Positions 43,583 to 52,863 of a stretch of 64,000 bases of DNA are shown in pieces; the stretch's first letter is position 1; the number at the start of each line of letters is the position of its first letter. Position numbers and translations under genes: made by a program. The notes beneath the pieces are model-generated. The model was not told the origin of the DNA, searched no databases, and was given only the letters and a program-made list of their open reading frames with translations. The DNA is from Bacteroidales bacterium. GTDB lineage: Bacteria > Bacteroidota > Bacteroidia > Bacteroidales > 4484-276. The DNA lies in contig JACZJL010000010.1 in assembly GCA_014860585.1 (NCBI GenBank), forward strand, positions 1 through 64,000. The letters are read 5' to 3'.

Positions 43583-44101
43583 ATGGCACTCATCCGACCT
43601 TTGAATGGTATTTCCCCCAAATTCGGTATTAACTGCTTTGTGGCCGAAACAGCAGTAATTATTGGCGATGTTGTGATTGGCGACAATTGCAGCATCTGGT
43701 ACAATGCTGTGCTGCGTGGTGATGTTCATTACATCAGGATCGGCAACCAGGTGAACATTCAGGACGGTGCAATTATCCATTGCACTTACAAAGTTGCACC
43801 TGTCAATATCGGGAACTATGTTTCTATAGCTCATAATGCTATTGTACATGGTTGCACAATACAGGATCATGTGCTGATTGGTATGGGCGCCATTGTTATG
43901 GATGGCGCAGTTATTGAAAGCAACTCCATCATTGCCGCAGGTGCAGTGGTTGCTAAGAATACTACCGTAAAATCAGGCTCCGTTTTTGCCGGAATCCCTG
44001 CGGTTAAAATTAAAGACATTGATACGAATCTGTCTGAAGGTGAAATTCATCGTATCGCCGAAAGCTATACTAAATACGCAGCATGGTATGATGAGAAATG
44101 A
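43583..44101 (+). CDS. Gamma carbonic anhydrase-family protein
   Basis: 172 residues of left-handed beta-helix (hexapeptide repeats such as VVIGDNCSIWYNAVLRGDVHYIRIG). The three His zinc ligands are visible in IIHCTYK, SIAHNAI and IVHGCTIQ. It probably interconverts CO2 and bicarbonate or acts in a related hydratase role; the family also includes inactive members, and the ligand set here appears intact. Ends just before a terminator. Confidence 0.9.
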   Translation: MALIRPLNGISPKFGINCFVAETAVIIGDVVIGDNCSIWYNAVLRGDVHYIRIGNQVNIQDGAIIHCTYKVAPVNIGNYVSIAHNAIVHGCTIQDHVLIGMGAIVMDGAVIESNSIIAAGAVVAKNTTVKSGSVFAGIPAVKIKDIDTNLSEGEIHRIAESYTKYAAWYDEK

Positions 44102-44143
44102 GAGAATTATCGGGTCGGGAAAACGACCTTGAAGTAAAATGAA

Positions 44144-44185
44144 AAAGCGCTTAAACTCAGGTGTTACGTTGAGTTTAAGCGCTTT
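44144..44185. terminator. Bidirectional rho-independent terminator
   Basis: AAAGCGCTTAAACTCA (44144-44159) pairs perfectly with TGAGTTTAAGCGCTTT (44170-44185) around a 10-nt loop, with A and T tracts on the two sides. It lies between the convergent carbonic anhydrase and CBM48 genes. Confidence 0.9.
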
Positions 44186-44204
44186 CCGGTGGTAACCTGA
44201 TTGT

Positions 44205-44513
44205 TTACAGGCAGATTACAGAATTTTCGGCATCACCATAGCCACTTGGGAGAAACTTATCAGCATCTGGCTCATTCAGCCAGATCTGACCGTCTGCCAG
44301 GTAACGGAAGTGATGATCTTGTCCGGTGGGAAGGTCAGTTGTAAATGTGAATGATCCATCTTTGTTGGCTTTCATTTCACCGGCAGCTTCATCCCAATGG
44401 TTAAAATCGCCCAGTACACTAACTGTAACAGCGTTGTTTGCCTGTTCTTTTTCTACTTTAAACGTAACCTTACATAAAGGTTTTGATTTCAAAATTTGCT
44501 TCTTAATACTCAT
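44205..44513 (-). CDS. CBM48 (isoamylase N-terminal-like) domain protein
   Basis: 102 residues from the ATG at 44513; an upstream ATG (44591) would add hydrophobic residues unlike the family. The compact fold (VTFKVEKEQANNAVTVSVLGDFNHWDE ... GSFTFTTDLPTGQDHHFRYLADGQIWLNEPDADKF in strands) is the glycogen-binding domain of the isoamylase/AMPK-beta type. Without a catalytic domain it is probably a glycogen-binding accessory, seen in many Bacteroidota. A terminator lies 20 bp after its stop. Confidence 0.88.
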   Translation of the reverse strand: MSIKKQILKSKPLCKVTFKVEKEQANNAVTVSVLGDFNHWDEAAGEMKANKDGSFTFTTDLPTGQDHHFRYLADGQIWLNEPDADKFLPSGYGDAENSVICL

Positions 44514-44681
44514 GTTTTCAATGTTTAGTTTTAAAATGATAGCAAAAAGGGATGTTATTCCCAAAATAATTTCCGGCGGCAAAGAAAACACTTTTATTTA
44601 AAATGATTATTGAGAGGAGATTTCACGAGTCCGCAAGGCTGATAGATTAATAGAAATATTATTGCTAAAATCATCTAATTC

Positions 44682-44699
44682 AATTACATACGTGTAATT
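44682..44699. promoter_or_regulatory. Seven-base-arm dyad upstream of the CBM48 gene
   Basis: AATTACA-TACG-TGTAATT is a perfect 18-bp dyad, 169 bp upstream of the CBM48 start and 65 bp from the S41 stop. A regulatory site is possible; random AT-rich symmetry is not excluded. Confidence 0.35.
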
Positions 44700-44763
44700 T
44701 TTCTGTTAAGAAAACGAATAATCAATCTCTGCCTTTTCAACCCTCAGCTCATACAATCAGCAC

Positions 44764-46386
44764 CTAAACGGATCCTTCTTTCAGTATTTTTACCGCCTGG
44801 TTGAATACATTGTCGCGTTGGTGAAAAATAGGATAAAAACCCTGATTGTCGAGTATGTTGCGCCCAATGAGCGCTTTTAACAAGATTTTAATGTCTTCTT
44901 TCATCGCCATGATACCTTCATGATCCCTTTCAAGTTCTTTTTTTTCGGCAAAAGCAATGAGTTGTTCAAAAATACTTTCTGTAATGTTGAACTTGAGGTT
45001 AAAGCTTTTATAATCGGTAAACCTGCTAAGCACTTGGCGATTTGCATCGGTGTATTCAAAAGCGAAATCATAAATGATTCCGCGATTGATTAGCCGGTTG
45101 TAATAGGCCATGTGGTCACCGGTTTCGATGGGTATGAAAATATCCGGCATGATACCTCCACCGCCGTAAACGACCTTTCCACCTGGTGTGATAAACTTCA
45201 GTGTATCATCGAAGTGGATACTGTCGGCATGAAATACTTCGCCATTTTCAAATCGCTTGTGGAATTCCTTGTAATAATCTTCTCTGCCGTTCTCGTAAGG
45301 TTTCTGAATGGATCGCCCTGTTGGGGTGTAATATCTCGCTGTGGTAAGCCTGATGGCCGAGCCGTCCATCAGGTTAACCTGTTCCTGTACCAGTCCTTTT
45401 CCAAATGAGCGTCTGCCTATAATGGTGCCGCGGTCGTTGTCCTGTATAGCTCCTGCTACGATTTCACTGGCCGATGCAGATCCCTCATCAATCAGAACGA
45501 CGATCTCTTCATTCTGGAAGCTGCCGCGCCTTGTGGCATAAGCATAATTCCTGGGTCTGTTTTTCCCTTCGGTGTAAACAATTAATTGCTTATCGGCCAA
45601 AAACTCATCGCAGACGCTGATTGCGGCCTGTAAATATCCACCTGAGTTATTCCGAAGATCAAGGATGAGTTTATTCATTCCCTCACGTTTTAAGTCTGTC
45701 AGGGCGTTGGTGAATTCTTCGTAAGTGGTTGCCGAAAACTTGTTAAGTTTTACGTACCCAATTGTTTCATCCACCATATATGCAATATCAAGGCTGTAAG
45801 TAGGAATGACGCCCCTTGTAATTGTAAAATCAAGTAGTTCTGCCTCGCCTCTCCTGAAAATTTTCACATTGACTTTGGTGTTTTTCGGGCCTTTCAGCCT
45901 TTTCATAACTTCCTGGTTGTTGGTGTTAACTCCGGCAATGGTGTCGCCATCAACAATCACAATCCGGTCGCCGGCTTTTATTCCTACTTTTTCTGAAGGA
46001 CCACCGGCAATTGGAATAATTACCATTGCAGTGTCTTTTTCTATTCGGAATTGAACCCCGATTCCTTCAAAATTACCTTCGAGATGTTCATTTACCTCAT
46101 TAAATTCGGATGCAGGAATGTACTGTGAATGAGGATCAAGATTTTCGAGGATCTGAATAATGGCATCATCCTCCAGGGACTCAAGATTGACTGTATCCAC
46201 CCAATCACGCATAATGTATCCCAGGACATCACTCACTTTGCTGTATTTGGATAAATCAACTGAAAAAATATTCCCTCTGTTTGTCTGCCTGGGCGCCAGG
46301 CGAATGCCAAGCAGAATACCCCCCATCAGCACAATGGCAAAAAGAAGGGGCAGATAAATGGTAATTTTGTATCTGAAGTTGCTCAT
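44764..46386 (-). CDS. S41 C-terminal processing protease
   Basis: 540 residues. An N-terminal membrane anchor (PLLFAIVLMGGILLGIRL) is followed by a PDZ domain (GIGVQFRIEKDTAMVIIPIAGGPSEKVGIKAGDRI, about 105-180) and the tail-specific protease domain with the nucleophile Ser in EGSASASEIVAG and the Lys in GRRSFGKG. The C-terminal ~140 residues add a helical domain found in Bacteroidota S41 proteins. It degrades or trims periplasmic proteins. Divergent from rsmI. Confidence 0.93.
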   Translation of the reverse strand: MSNFRYKITIYLPLLFAIVLMGGILLGIRLAPRQTNRGNIFSVDLSKYSKVSDVLGYIMRDWVDTVNLESLEDDAIIQILENLDPHSQYIPASEFNEVNEHLEGNFEGIGVQFRIEKDTAMVIIPIAGGPSEKVGIKAGDRIVIVDGDTIAGVNTNNQEVMKRLKGPKNTKVNVKIFRRGEAELLDFTITRGVIPTYSLDIAYMVDETIGYVKLNKFSATTYEEFTNALTDLKREGMNKLILDLRNNSGGYLQAAISVCDEFLADKQLIVYTEGKNRPRNYAYATRRGSFQNEEIVVLIDEGSASASEIVAGAIQDNDRGTIIGRRSFGKGLVQEQVNLMDGSAIRLTTARYYTPTGRSIQKPYENGREDYYKEFHKRFENGEVFHADSIHFDDTLKFITPGGKVVYGGGGIMPDIFIPIETGDHMAYYNRLINRGIIYDFAFEYTDANRQVLSRFTDYKSFNLKFNITESIFEQLIAFAEKKELERDHEGIMAMKEDIKILLKALIGRNILDNQGFYPIFHQRDNVFNQAVKILKEGSV

Positions 46387-46487
46387 AGTTTGTTTTTCTT
46401 TGCAAAAAAGTAGCGGAGATGATCTTCCGTAAATTTTCTTGTAAACGCTTTTGTAGTTATTATCTTATTTAATCCCAAACAATCACC

Positions 46488-47159
46488 ATGTCGAAGCTGT
46501 TCATTGTTCCAACCCCGATCGGAAATCTTGAAGACATCACCCTGAGAGCGCTCAGGGTCTTGGCTGAAGTGGATTTTATTCTTGCCGAAGACACCCGGAC
46601 GACTTCCGTTTTACTCAGGCATTACAACATCAGTAAACCTGTCCTGCCTTATCACCAAAACAACGAGCACAAGGTGTTTGAGCGTTATTGCCAGCGCATC
46701 GGGCAAGGTGAGCAAGCCGCTTTGGTGAGCGATGCCGGAACACCTGCGATTTCCGATCCCGGCTATTTAATTGTTAGAGAATGTTTGAGAAATGATATCA
46801 CTGTAGAATGCCTGCCCGGTGCTACAGCGTTTGTACCTGCGCTGGTCAACTCAGGATTGCCAGCCGACCGCTTTGTATTTGAAGGATTTCTTCCTCATAA
46901 AAAAGGACGCATGACACGGCTTCAGTATCTCAGCGACATACCCTATTCAGTAATTTTGTATGAATCTCCCCACCGGCTGATTAAAACCCTCGAGCAAATG
47001 GCAGAAGTATTCGGCGCTGACCGGCAGGCATCCGTTTCACGCGAACTAACCAAAATTTATGAAGAGACTTTCCGCGGATCAATCACTCAAATCCTGGCTC
47101 ATTTCAGCGAAAAACCTGTCAAAGGCGAATTCGTGATCGTTGTTGAAGGGAAAAAGTAA
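46488..47159 (+). CDS. rsmI: 16S rRNA 2'-O-methyltransferase RsmI
   Basis: 223 residues, tetrapyrrole-methylase fold. IVPTPIGNLEDITLRALRVL (N terminus), the EDTRTTSVLLRHYNI loop, SDAGTPAISDPGYLIVREC and LPGATAFVPALVNSGLPADRF are diagnostic of RsmI, which 2'-O-methylates C1402 of 16S rRNA. The protein is shorter than the E. coli homologue (286), as in other Bacteroidota members, which lack the C-terminal extension. Divergent from the S41 gene. Confidence 0.94.
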   Translation: MSKLFIVPTPIGNLEDITLRALRVLAEVDFILAEDTRTTSVLLRHYNISKPVLPYHQNNEHKVFERYCQRIGQGEQAALVSDAGTPAISDPGYLIVRECLRNDITVECLPGATAFVPALVNSGLPADRFVFEGFLPHKKGRMTRLQYLSDIPYSVILYESPHRLIKTLEQMAEVFGADRQASVSRELTKIYEETFRGSITQILAHFSEKPVKGEFVIVVEGKK

Positions 47160-47195
47160 CAGCCGATATTTACAAAATCAGAAAAACCCGTTTCA

Positions 47196-47228
47196 CTCAA
47201 CCTCAACCTTAACCTCAACCTCAACCTT
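47196..47228. repeat. Hexamer tandem repeat CTCAAC/CTTAAC
   Basis: Five-plus copies of a CTCAAC hexamer with CTTAAC variants (47196-47228) immediately precede the NUDIX gene; the last unit merges with its ATG (CTTATG). Slipped-strand variation here would change the leader of the gene. Confidence 0.7.
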
Positions 47229-47669
47229 ATGCTCTACACCTATGAATACCCCCGCGCTTCGGTAACAGTTGACATTGTTGTTTTTTGCAAATTTGATGAC
47301 ATCTTGAAGGTCTTGCTCATTCAGCGAGGCAACGAGCCATTCCGGGATCAGTGGGCTTTTCCCGGTGGTTTTATCGAAATGGAGGAAACCCTTCTAAACA
47401 CAGCCCAACGCGAACTTGAAGAAGAAACCGGACTGAAGGGGATCGACCTCCGGCAGTTTAAAACCTACGGTGATCCCGGGCGTGATCCCCGCGGAAGAAC
47501 TGTTACCATCATTTTCTACGGTTTTGCTGAACCGAAAAATTCTTCGGTTACTGGTGCTGACGATGCCAAAAATGCCGGATGGTTTGCTGTGGACAAAATT
47601 CCAATCCTTGCTTTTGATCACCAAAAAATTCTGGATGATCTTCTTGATATGATTAATACCGCAGAATAG
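47229..47669 (+). CDS. NUDIX hydrolase
   Basis: 146 residues. The Nudix box GGFIEMEETLLNTAQRELEEETGL fits GX5EX7REUXEEXGU. Before it come the typical ILKVLLIQRGNEPFRDQWAFPGG strands and after it LKGIDLRQFKTYGDPGRDPRGRTV. It is probably an ADP-ribose or dinucleoside pyrophosphatase-like enzyme. It is downstream of rsmI with 69 bp between, and it begins directly after hexamer repeats. Confidence 0.92.
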   Translation: MLYTYEYPRASVTVDIVVFCKFDDILKVLLIQRGNEPFRDQWAFPGGFIEMEETLLNTAQRELEEETGLKGIDLRQFKTYGDPGRDPRGRTVTIIFYGFAEPKNSSVTGADDAKNAGWFAVDKIPILAFDHQKILDDLLDMINTAE

Positions 47670-47830
47670 CTGGTTTTCCATGAACTGCCAATTCACCTGT
47701 TCTCAAAAGATTATATTTATCACAAGGCAGTCAGTTTTAAGTTGCTTTGCATCGAAATTTAAATATATTTGCAGACTTTTTCAAACGAACAGTTTAACTA
47801 ATTACAAATTATTCACTAAATTCTACACTT

Positions 47831-49675
47831 ATGCTTAAAGATCATCCAAAAGGTTTACTGGTGGCCTTCTTCACCAATATGGGAGAGCGCTTTGGGTTTT
47901 ATACCATGATGGCCATCCTGGTTATGTTCCTTCAGGCGCGCTATGGACTTGATGCCGATGCCGCAGGAAGTATTTATTCATGGTTCTACTTTGCAATCTA
48001 TGCCCTGGCGCTGGTTGGAGGTATGGTTGCCGATTGGACAAAAAAGTATAAGACGGTTATTTTAGTAGGACAAGTCATTATGTTTGCAGGGTATTTATTA
48101 ATTGCAATACCTGGTCTGGAACTTTGGGTTTCTGTTTCTGCATTGTTAATTATTGCCCTTGGCAACGGATTATTCAAAGGCAACCTGCAAGCGGTTGTCG
48201 GGCAGATGTACGATGAGGAAAAGTACAGGAAATTCCGCGACAGCGCCTTTATGATCTTCTACATGGGGATTAACATCGGAGCTTTCTTTGCACCATTTGT
48301 TGCAAAAGGGATTAAGGAATTCTGGCTTAAATACAATGGTTACTACGAAAATGCCAATCTTCCTTTGCTCAGTCATCAGTATCTGGCCGGAACGTTGAAA
48401 GATGTTGAACAGTTTCAAACGCTGGCCAATGCGGCCATCAGGTCCGATGGAGGACGGTCAGCAGCCAACCTAACAACTTTTGCCAATGAATACATCGGCG
48501 TTTTCTCTGCAGGGTTCAACTATGCTTTTGCCATTGCAGCCGGTGCGATGATCGTTTCATTAATCATCTACGTCAGTTTCAACAAACTGCTGCCTTCTAA
48601 GTATAAACTAGCATTGGCCGACAAGAAAAATAATGTCAATCAGACAACAAAACCGGCACTTGACCTAGGAAGTAATCTGAAATACATCATCATTTCTTTG
48701 GGATTGGTTGCCGTAATCGCCGTTTTATTCCACATCGCTGATGGTTACACTGACATAAAGGACATTGATTACAAATTAGGATTAGCGGTTGGATTGTTTG
48801 TTGGATTTGTAACATTCATTTTCCAGATATCAACCAAAGAAGAGAAACCGCGTGTTGTGGCATTGACGCTGGTATTTATAGTGGTCATTTTCTTCTGGAT
48901 GTCATTCCATCAAAATGGACTTACACTCACCATGTTTGCCCGCGACTACACCACCCAATTTGTTGGGCCGTTTACTAACCTGTTTTTCAATATCTGGTCC
49001 ATCTTATCAGTGATTGCCGCAATTGCAGGGGCTGCTATGGTATTCTTCACCAAAAAAGTTAACAGCCGGTTGGTTGGTGCAGCACTTTTCCTCGTGGGAG
49101 GCGCCCTGAGCTACTATTTTACATCTTCCAATGCTGCATTGAACAGCATTTCACCTGAGGTATTCCAATCATTCAACCCATTGTTCATCGTAGCATTGAC
49201 CCCTCCTGTAATGGCAATTTTTGCCTGGTTAGGGAAAAAGAAAAAAGAACCCTCATCACCACGAAAAATTGGTATCGGGATGATTATTGCCTCCTTCGGA
49301 TTTGTGCTGGTGCTGATTGCATCACTTGGATTGGTTTCACCAAAAGACATGGCAGGGGTTGCCGTTGAAGAAATTAACCGGGTATCTCCTTACTGGCTGA
49401 TGAGTTCTTATCTCATCTTAACCATTGCTGAGCTCTTCTTAAGCCCGATTGGTTTATCCTTCGTGGCCAAGGTTGCTCCTCCACGCTTCCAGGGACTCAT
49501 GCAAGGTGGTTGGTTACTGGCAACAGCAATCGGAAACAAATTCCTGTTTGTTGGCAGTTTATTGTGGGGTAAAGTGGAACTTTACATGCTTTGGGGAATC
49601 TTCATTATTTGTTGTATCCTCGCAGCAGTGTTCATCTTCTCGATTATGAGAAGGCTTGAAAACGCTACTAAATAA
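47831..49675 (+). CDS. POT/PTR-family peptide transporter
   Basis: 614 residues, proton-coupled oligopeptide symporter with 12-14 membrane helices. The first-helix motif reads NMGERFGFYTMMAI; in many POT proteins it is ExxERFxYY, so the first acidic residue is Asn here. The signature FYMGINIGAFFAPF for the fifth helix is intact. It probably imports di/tripeptides produced by extracellular peptidases such as the S46 enzyme encoded at 22895. The gene ends shortly before a strong terminator. Confidence 0.93.
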   Translation: MLKDHPKGLLVAFFTNMGERFGFYTMMAILVMFLQARYGLDADAAGSIYSWFYFAIYALALVGGMVADWTKKYKTVILVGQVIMFAGYLLIAIPGLELWVSVSALLIIALGNGLFKGNLQAVVGQMYDEEKYRKFRDSAFMIFYMGINIGAFFAPFVAKGIKEFWLKYNGYYENANLPLLSHQYLAGTLKDVEQFQTLANAAIRSDGGRSAANLTTFANEYIGVFSAGFNYAFAIAAGAMIVSLIIYVSFNKLLPSKYKLALADKKNNVNQTTKPALDLGSNLKYIIISLGLVAVIAVLFHIADGYTDIKDIDYKLGLAVGLFVGFVTFIFQISTKEEKPRVVALTLVFIVVIFFWMSFHQNGLTLTMFARDYTTQFVGPFTNLFFNIWSILSVIAAIAGAAMVFFTKKVNSRLVGAALFLVGGALSYYFTSSNAALNSISPEVFQSFNPLFIVALTPPVMAIFAWLGKKKKEPSSPRKIGIGMIIASFGFVLVLIASLGLVSPKDMAGVAVEEINRVSPYWLMSSYLILTIAELFLSPIGLSFVAKVAPPRFQGLMQGGWLLATAIGNKFLFVGSLLWGKVELYMLWGIFIICCILAAVFIFSIMRRLENATK

Positions 49676-49694
49676 ACAAATTGCCATCTGATAG

Positions 49695-49727
49695 AAAAAG
49701 GCTGCAACGTTGGTTTGCAGCCTTTTT
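49695..49727. terminator. Rho-independent terminator after the peptide transporter
   Basis: AAAAAGGCTGCAA (49695-49707) pairs with TTGCAGCCTTTTT (49715-49727) around a 7-nt loop. It serves the POT gene and probably also the convergent heavy-metal gene (stop at 49736). Confidence 0.9.
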
Positions 49728-49735
49728 CTTTATGA

Positions 49736-50101
49736 TCAGTGCGGTTCCGCATCCTTTTTGCAACAAGCAGGTAGTTTGTTGTAGGCTTTTTCATCGGCCA
49801 CCAGGTCGTCGGCATCATAACCGATTTTGGTAATGGATTTTTTGATTTTTTCCACATCAGTGCGGCCAGGTTTGTACTCCACCGTGATGAGTTTCTCTTT
49901 CAAATCTACCTGAATATCGGTTACCCCTTTCTCATAAGCCAGTTCCTTCTTCACTCGTGCATCGCACATCCCGCAAACGACTGATGATTTGATGACCACA
50001 GTTTCCGTCTTGTTCTTGTCCTGTGCCTGAACCGGAGTAATTGAAAACGCTGTGATGGCAAAGATCGCCATCAATACAAAAATGATTTTTACAGTTTTCA
50101 T
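49736..50101 (-). CDS. Secreted heavy-metal-associated (HMA) domain protein
   Basis: 121 residues from the ATG at 50101, with a signal peptide (VKIIFVLMAIFAITAFSITPVQAQ). The HMA domain has the CxxC pair Cys43-Gly-Met-Cys46 (SSVVCGMCDARVKKEL) and a second Cys-rich end with Cys113-Cys114 (LPACCKKD). It probably binds a soft metal such as Cu(I) in the periplasm. It is the last gene of the operon with the TonB receptor. A longer start at 50188 adds non-signal residues. Confidence 0.9.
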   Translation of the reverse strand: MKTVKIIFVLMAIFAITAFSITPVQAQDKNKTETVVIKSSVVCGMCDARVKKELAYEKGVTDIQVDLKEKLITVEYKPGRTDVEKIKKSITKIGYDADDLVADEKAYNKLPACCKKDAEPH

Positions 50102-50196
50102 GATTAAAATGTTTAAAATTAATAAATAGTGACTTTCAGAAAACACCCTGAATATGATTTTCAACATTAAGAGTTTTCTGGCTGTCAATAACTAAG

Positions 50197-50469
50197 TTAC
50201 TTTGTCACCCGCCCTATAGCGCAGCTGACATAAGAAACCACCTCTGATTTCAGGCTATTATGCCCTTGTTCCGGATAGCCCAGTTTGGTGAGTTTCTTGG
50301 CAATGTTCTCTCTGTTTTGCAGTGCCTCGTCGTAATCCACCGAAACGGAAGATTCTTCGACGTTCACATTTACCTGGTTAACGCCTTCCATCCCAGAAAT
50401 CCCTTTCGTGATGGTATTTGCGCAACCGTGGCATTTTAAATTCTCGATTATGATTTTTTCTGTTGTCAT
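50197..50469 (-). CDS. Cytosolic HMA-domain metal chaperone (CopZ-like)
   Basis: 90 residues from the ATG at 50469. The CxxC pair is Cys13-His-Gly-Cys16 (LKCHGCANTI), and the ferredoxin-like HMA fold continues through VNQVNVNVEESSVSVDYDEA. The C-terminal extension (SEVVSYVSCAIG) carries one additional Cys. It could shuttle Cu(I) or another metal. The chosen ATG avoids overlapping the receptor gene; a longer frame opens at 50496. Confidence 0.88.
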   Translation of the reverse strand: MTTEKIIIENLKCHGCANTITKGISGMEGVNQVNVNVEESSVSVDYDEALQNRENIAKKLTKLGYPEQGHNSLKSEVVSYVSCAIGRVTK

Positions 50470-50482
50470 GATATTTTGTTTA

Positions 50483-52723
50483 TTATTCAATTGCAAATCG
50501 AAGGCCTACATAATATTTACTACCCATGATCGGACCCCAAACCATGGATGCGTCGAAATAATCTCCGAAAGGGTCATTAGCGGCCACAATCGGGTGGTGC
50601 TGGGTATAATTCAGGAGGTTTTCACCTCCGGCATAAATGCTCCATTTTCTAAAATAGCGTGTTATTTGAGCGTTCAGGTTTGTATAGGCAGGAAAGTTTT
50701 CTTCAAGCCTGTATTCCGGGGGATTTCCAGATGTGTTTGGTAATCTGCCGCCGCCATTAAACTGGCTTGTAAAATCAAACTGCCATCGGTTCATATTGGT
50801 GGCATACGAAAGTGTAACCAACCCTTTATATTTGCTCACCAAAGGCTTACGCTGCAATTCTTCGTTGACGGTCATTTTCACATCGTTGATACGATAGGCT
50901 GCCACAAGATCAAGCCCTTTAATTAACTCATAGCTAATCTCCAGTTGCGCACTGTTGGAGTAAGATTTACCATTGAGGTTATACAACCTGATTTGTCTGA
51001 CATCTGCGTCAATGTCAACAATCACCTGGTTTTGAAACTCAGTCCGGTAATAATCTGCGCTGATGGTCATCTCCTTTCCAAACAAATCAACATATTGCGT
51101 GATATGTGTTCCAAAATTCCAGGCCTCCTCCTGCTTCAACAGTTCAAGTGTGTTTAAGTCGCGGCTGCTGGCAAGAAAAGAAATATTTTCGGCAATCACA
51201 TTCGGAGTCCGGTAACCTTTCCCTGCCGATGCCCTTACAACAGTTTTCGGTGTCAGGGCATAGCGGGCATGAACTCTTGGCGTGTAAAAAGTCCCGTAAA
51301 TGTTATGGAAATCAGCTCTCATTCCGGCAATGAATGTGAATTTCTCCGGGTTGTTATAGGTATATTGAAAATAAACACCCGGCACACTTTCACTCATTGC
51401 AAATGCACTGTCGCTCAATACTTCATCATAATCGTTGTAAATGTAGCTGATCCCGGTGGTGAAGCTGTGTTGCGTGTTTCCGATGTACGACTGGAAGATC
51501 AGGTTGTTGTAAAAACTGTTCTGTCGTGCCGTGTAATCCCGTAATCCAAAAAATGTTTCCTGATCGTGCCAGGTGTAAGAACTAATCATAGCGATGCTGG
51601 TTTCAGGACGGTTGAGTAAAAATCCGTTTTTAGCAAAAAACTGCCAGCGTTTATTGTGAATACCTATGCCATAAGGGTTATCAGCATTCCGGTCATCAGA
51701 TTGATTAAAATTCATCTGGCCCCCGGTTCGGTCTTCGTCAAGAAATTGAACCCCAAACTGGGCCTCATAGTGTTTCCCGAAATACTCCCAACGATTAAAA
51801 AAATTGTATTGGGTGTAAAGCGGATGATCAAGAAAGCCATCACCATTGTGGTCGTCCCTTGAACTATTGTTACTTACATGACCATATATCATAGTAGCCC
51901 AATTTGGATCTAATTTGGTTGCGGCGTTGATGTTGCTTTCAATCCGGCCATCGCTGTCGCCAAAAAGGTTGAGGAAAAGCTTCTCGCTATTGTTGGGCTT
52001 TTTATACTCGACATTAATCTGGCCTGCGATGGATTCATACCCGTTAATCACCGCTGCAGTTCCTTTTGAAACCTGTATGGATTCCATCCACGTACCCGGA
52101 ACCCACATCAGGCCGTAACTGTTGGCCAGCCCGTAATAATTTGGTATATTCTCGATCATCAACTGGCTGTAAATACCTGCCAGCCCCAGCAATTGAATCT
52201 GTTTGGCGCCAGTGACGGCATCGCTGTAATTTACATCCACAGAGGCATTGGTCTCGAAACTTTCTGAAAGATTGCAACAGGCCGCTTTTCTGAGTTCAGT
52301 ACTGTTAATCTGCTGTGTAACTATTGGATTTACCCTTGAGATGTGCGAACCGGATTGTCTGGCACTCACTTCGACACCCTCCAGTTCACTGATGGTTGAC
52401 AACACAATTTCAAGATTTCGGTTGTCCTGATGAATGTGAATGGTGTCGCTGACATAACCCACAAAGCTGAAAACCAATAAGTGCCCGTCATGATTATCTT
52501 CGTTCGAATCTCCATGATTATGCTCTTCCTGTTCGATGGCGAAAAAACCTTTGGAATCAGTTGTAGTCCCCTGCAAGTTATGCGCCCAGTAAACATTCAC
52601 ACCGGTCAAAGGCGTCTTCCTGTTTTTCTCATCCAGCCCATAAACCTTTCCGGCTACGTTTTGAGCCAACGAACCGAAGGAGAGCAAGATGAATATTCCT
52701 GATAAAAATAATATCCTTTTCAT
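50483..52723 (-). CDS. TonB-dependent outer-membrane receptor with His-rich loop (metal-linked)
   Basis: 746 residues. A signal peptide (ILFLSGIFILLSFGSLAQ) is followed by a carboxypeptidase regulatory-like domain with an unusual His/Asp-rich insert (EEHNHGDSNEDNHDGH, about 68-83). Next come the plug domain, containing a Cys-Cys pair (LRKAACCNLSESF), and a 22-strand-type barrel ending in the typical aromatic (VGLRFAIE). The His-rich loop, the CC pair and the flanking HMA and Cys-rich genes point to uptake of a soft metal such as copper. Genes on either side are co-oriented with short spacings. Confidence 0.9.
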   Translation of the reverse strand: MKRILFLSGIFILLSFGSLAQNVAGKVYGLDEKNRKTPLTGVNVYWAHNLQGTTTDSKGFFAIEQEEHNHGDSNEDNHDGHLLVFSFVGYVSDTIHIHQDNRNLEIVLSTISELEGVEVSARQSGSHISRVNPIVTQQINSTELRKAACCNLSESFETNASVDVNYSDAVTGAKQIQLLGLAGIYSQLMIENIPNYYGLANSYGLMWVPGTWMESIQVSKGTAAVINGYESIAGQINVEYKKPNNSEKLFLNLFGDSDGRIESNINAATKLDPNWATMIYGHVSNNSSRDDHNGDGFLDHPLYTQYNFFNRWEYFGKHYEAQFGVQFLDEDRTGGQMNFNQSDDRNADNPYGIGIHNKRWQFFAKNGFLLNRPETSIAMISSYTWHDQETFFGLRDYTARQNSFYNNLIFQSYIGNTQHSFTTGISYIYNDYDEVLSDSAFAMSESVPGVYFQYTYNNPEKFTFIAGMRADFHNIYGTFYTPRVHARYALTPKTVVRASAGKGYRTPNVIAENISFLASSRDLNTLELLKQEEAWNFGTHITQYVDLFGKEMTISADYYRTEFQNQVIVDIDADVRQIRLYNLNGKSYSNSAQLEISYELIKGLDLVAAYRINDVKMTVNEELQRKPLVSKYKGLVTLSYATNMNRWQFDFTSQFNGGGRLPNTSGNPPEYRLEENFPAYTNLNAQITRYFRKWSIYAGGENLLNYTQHHPIVAANDPFGDYFDASMVWGPIMGSKYYVGLRFAIE

Positions 52724-52863
52724 TTAAAATTTCCTTTTGATAATGAATAGACTGTAAACCCGTATTGACAAAAGATAAAAAGATCAAAAATTCAATCTGA
52801 TTTGTCTTCTGCAGAGGCAGTTCCTGTAAAAGGTGGCTAAGGTTGCAAGTAGAAAAACCTTTT

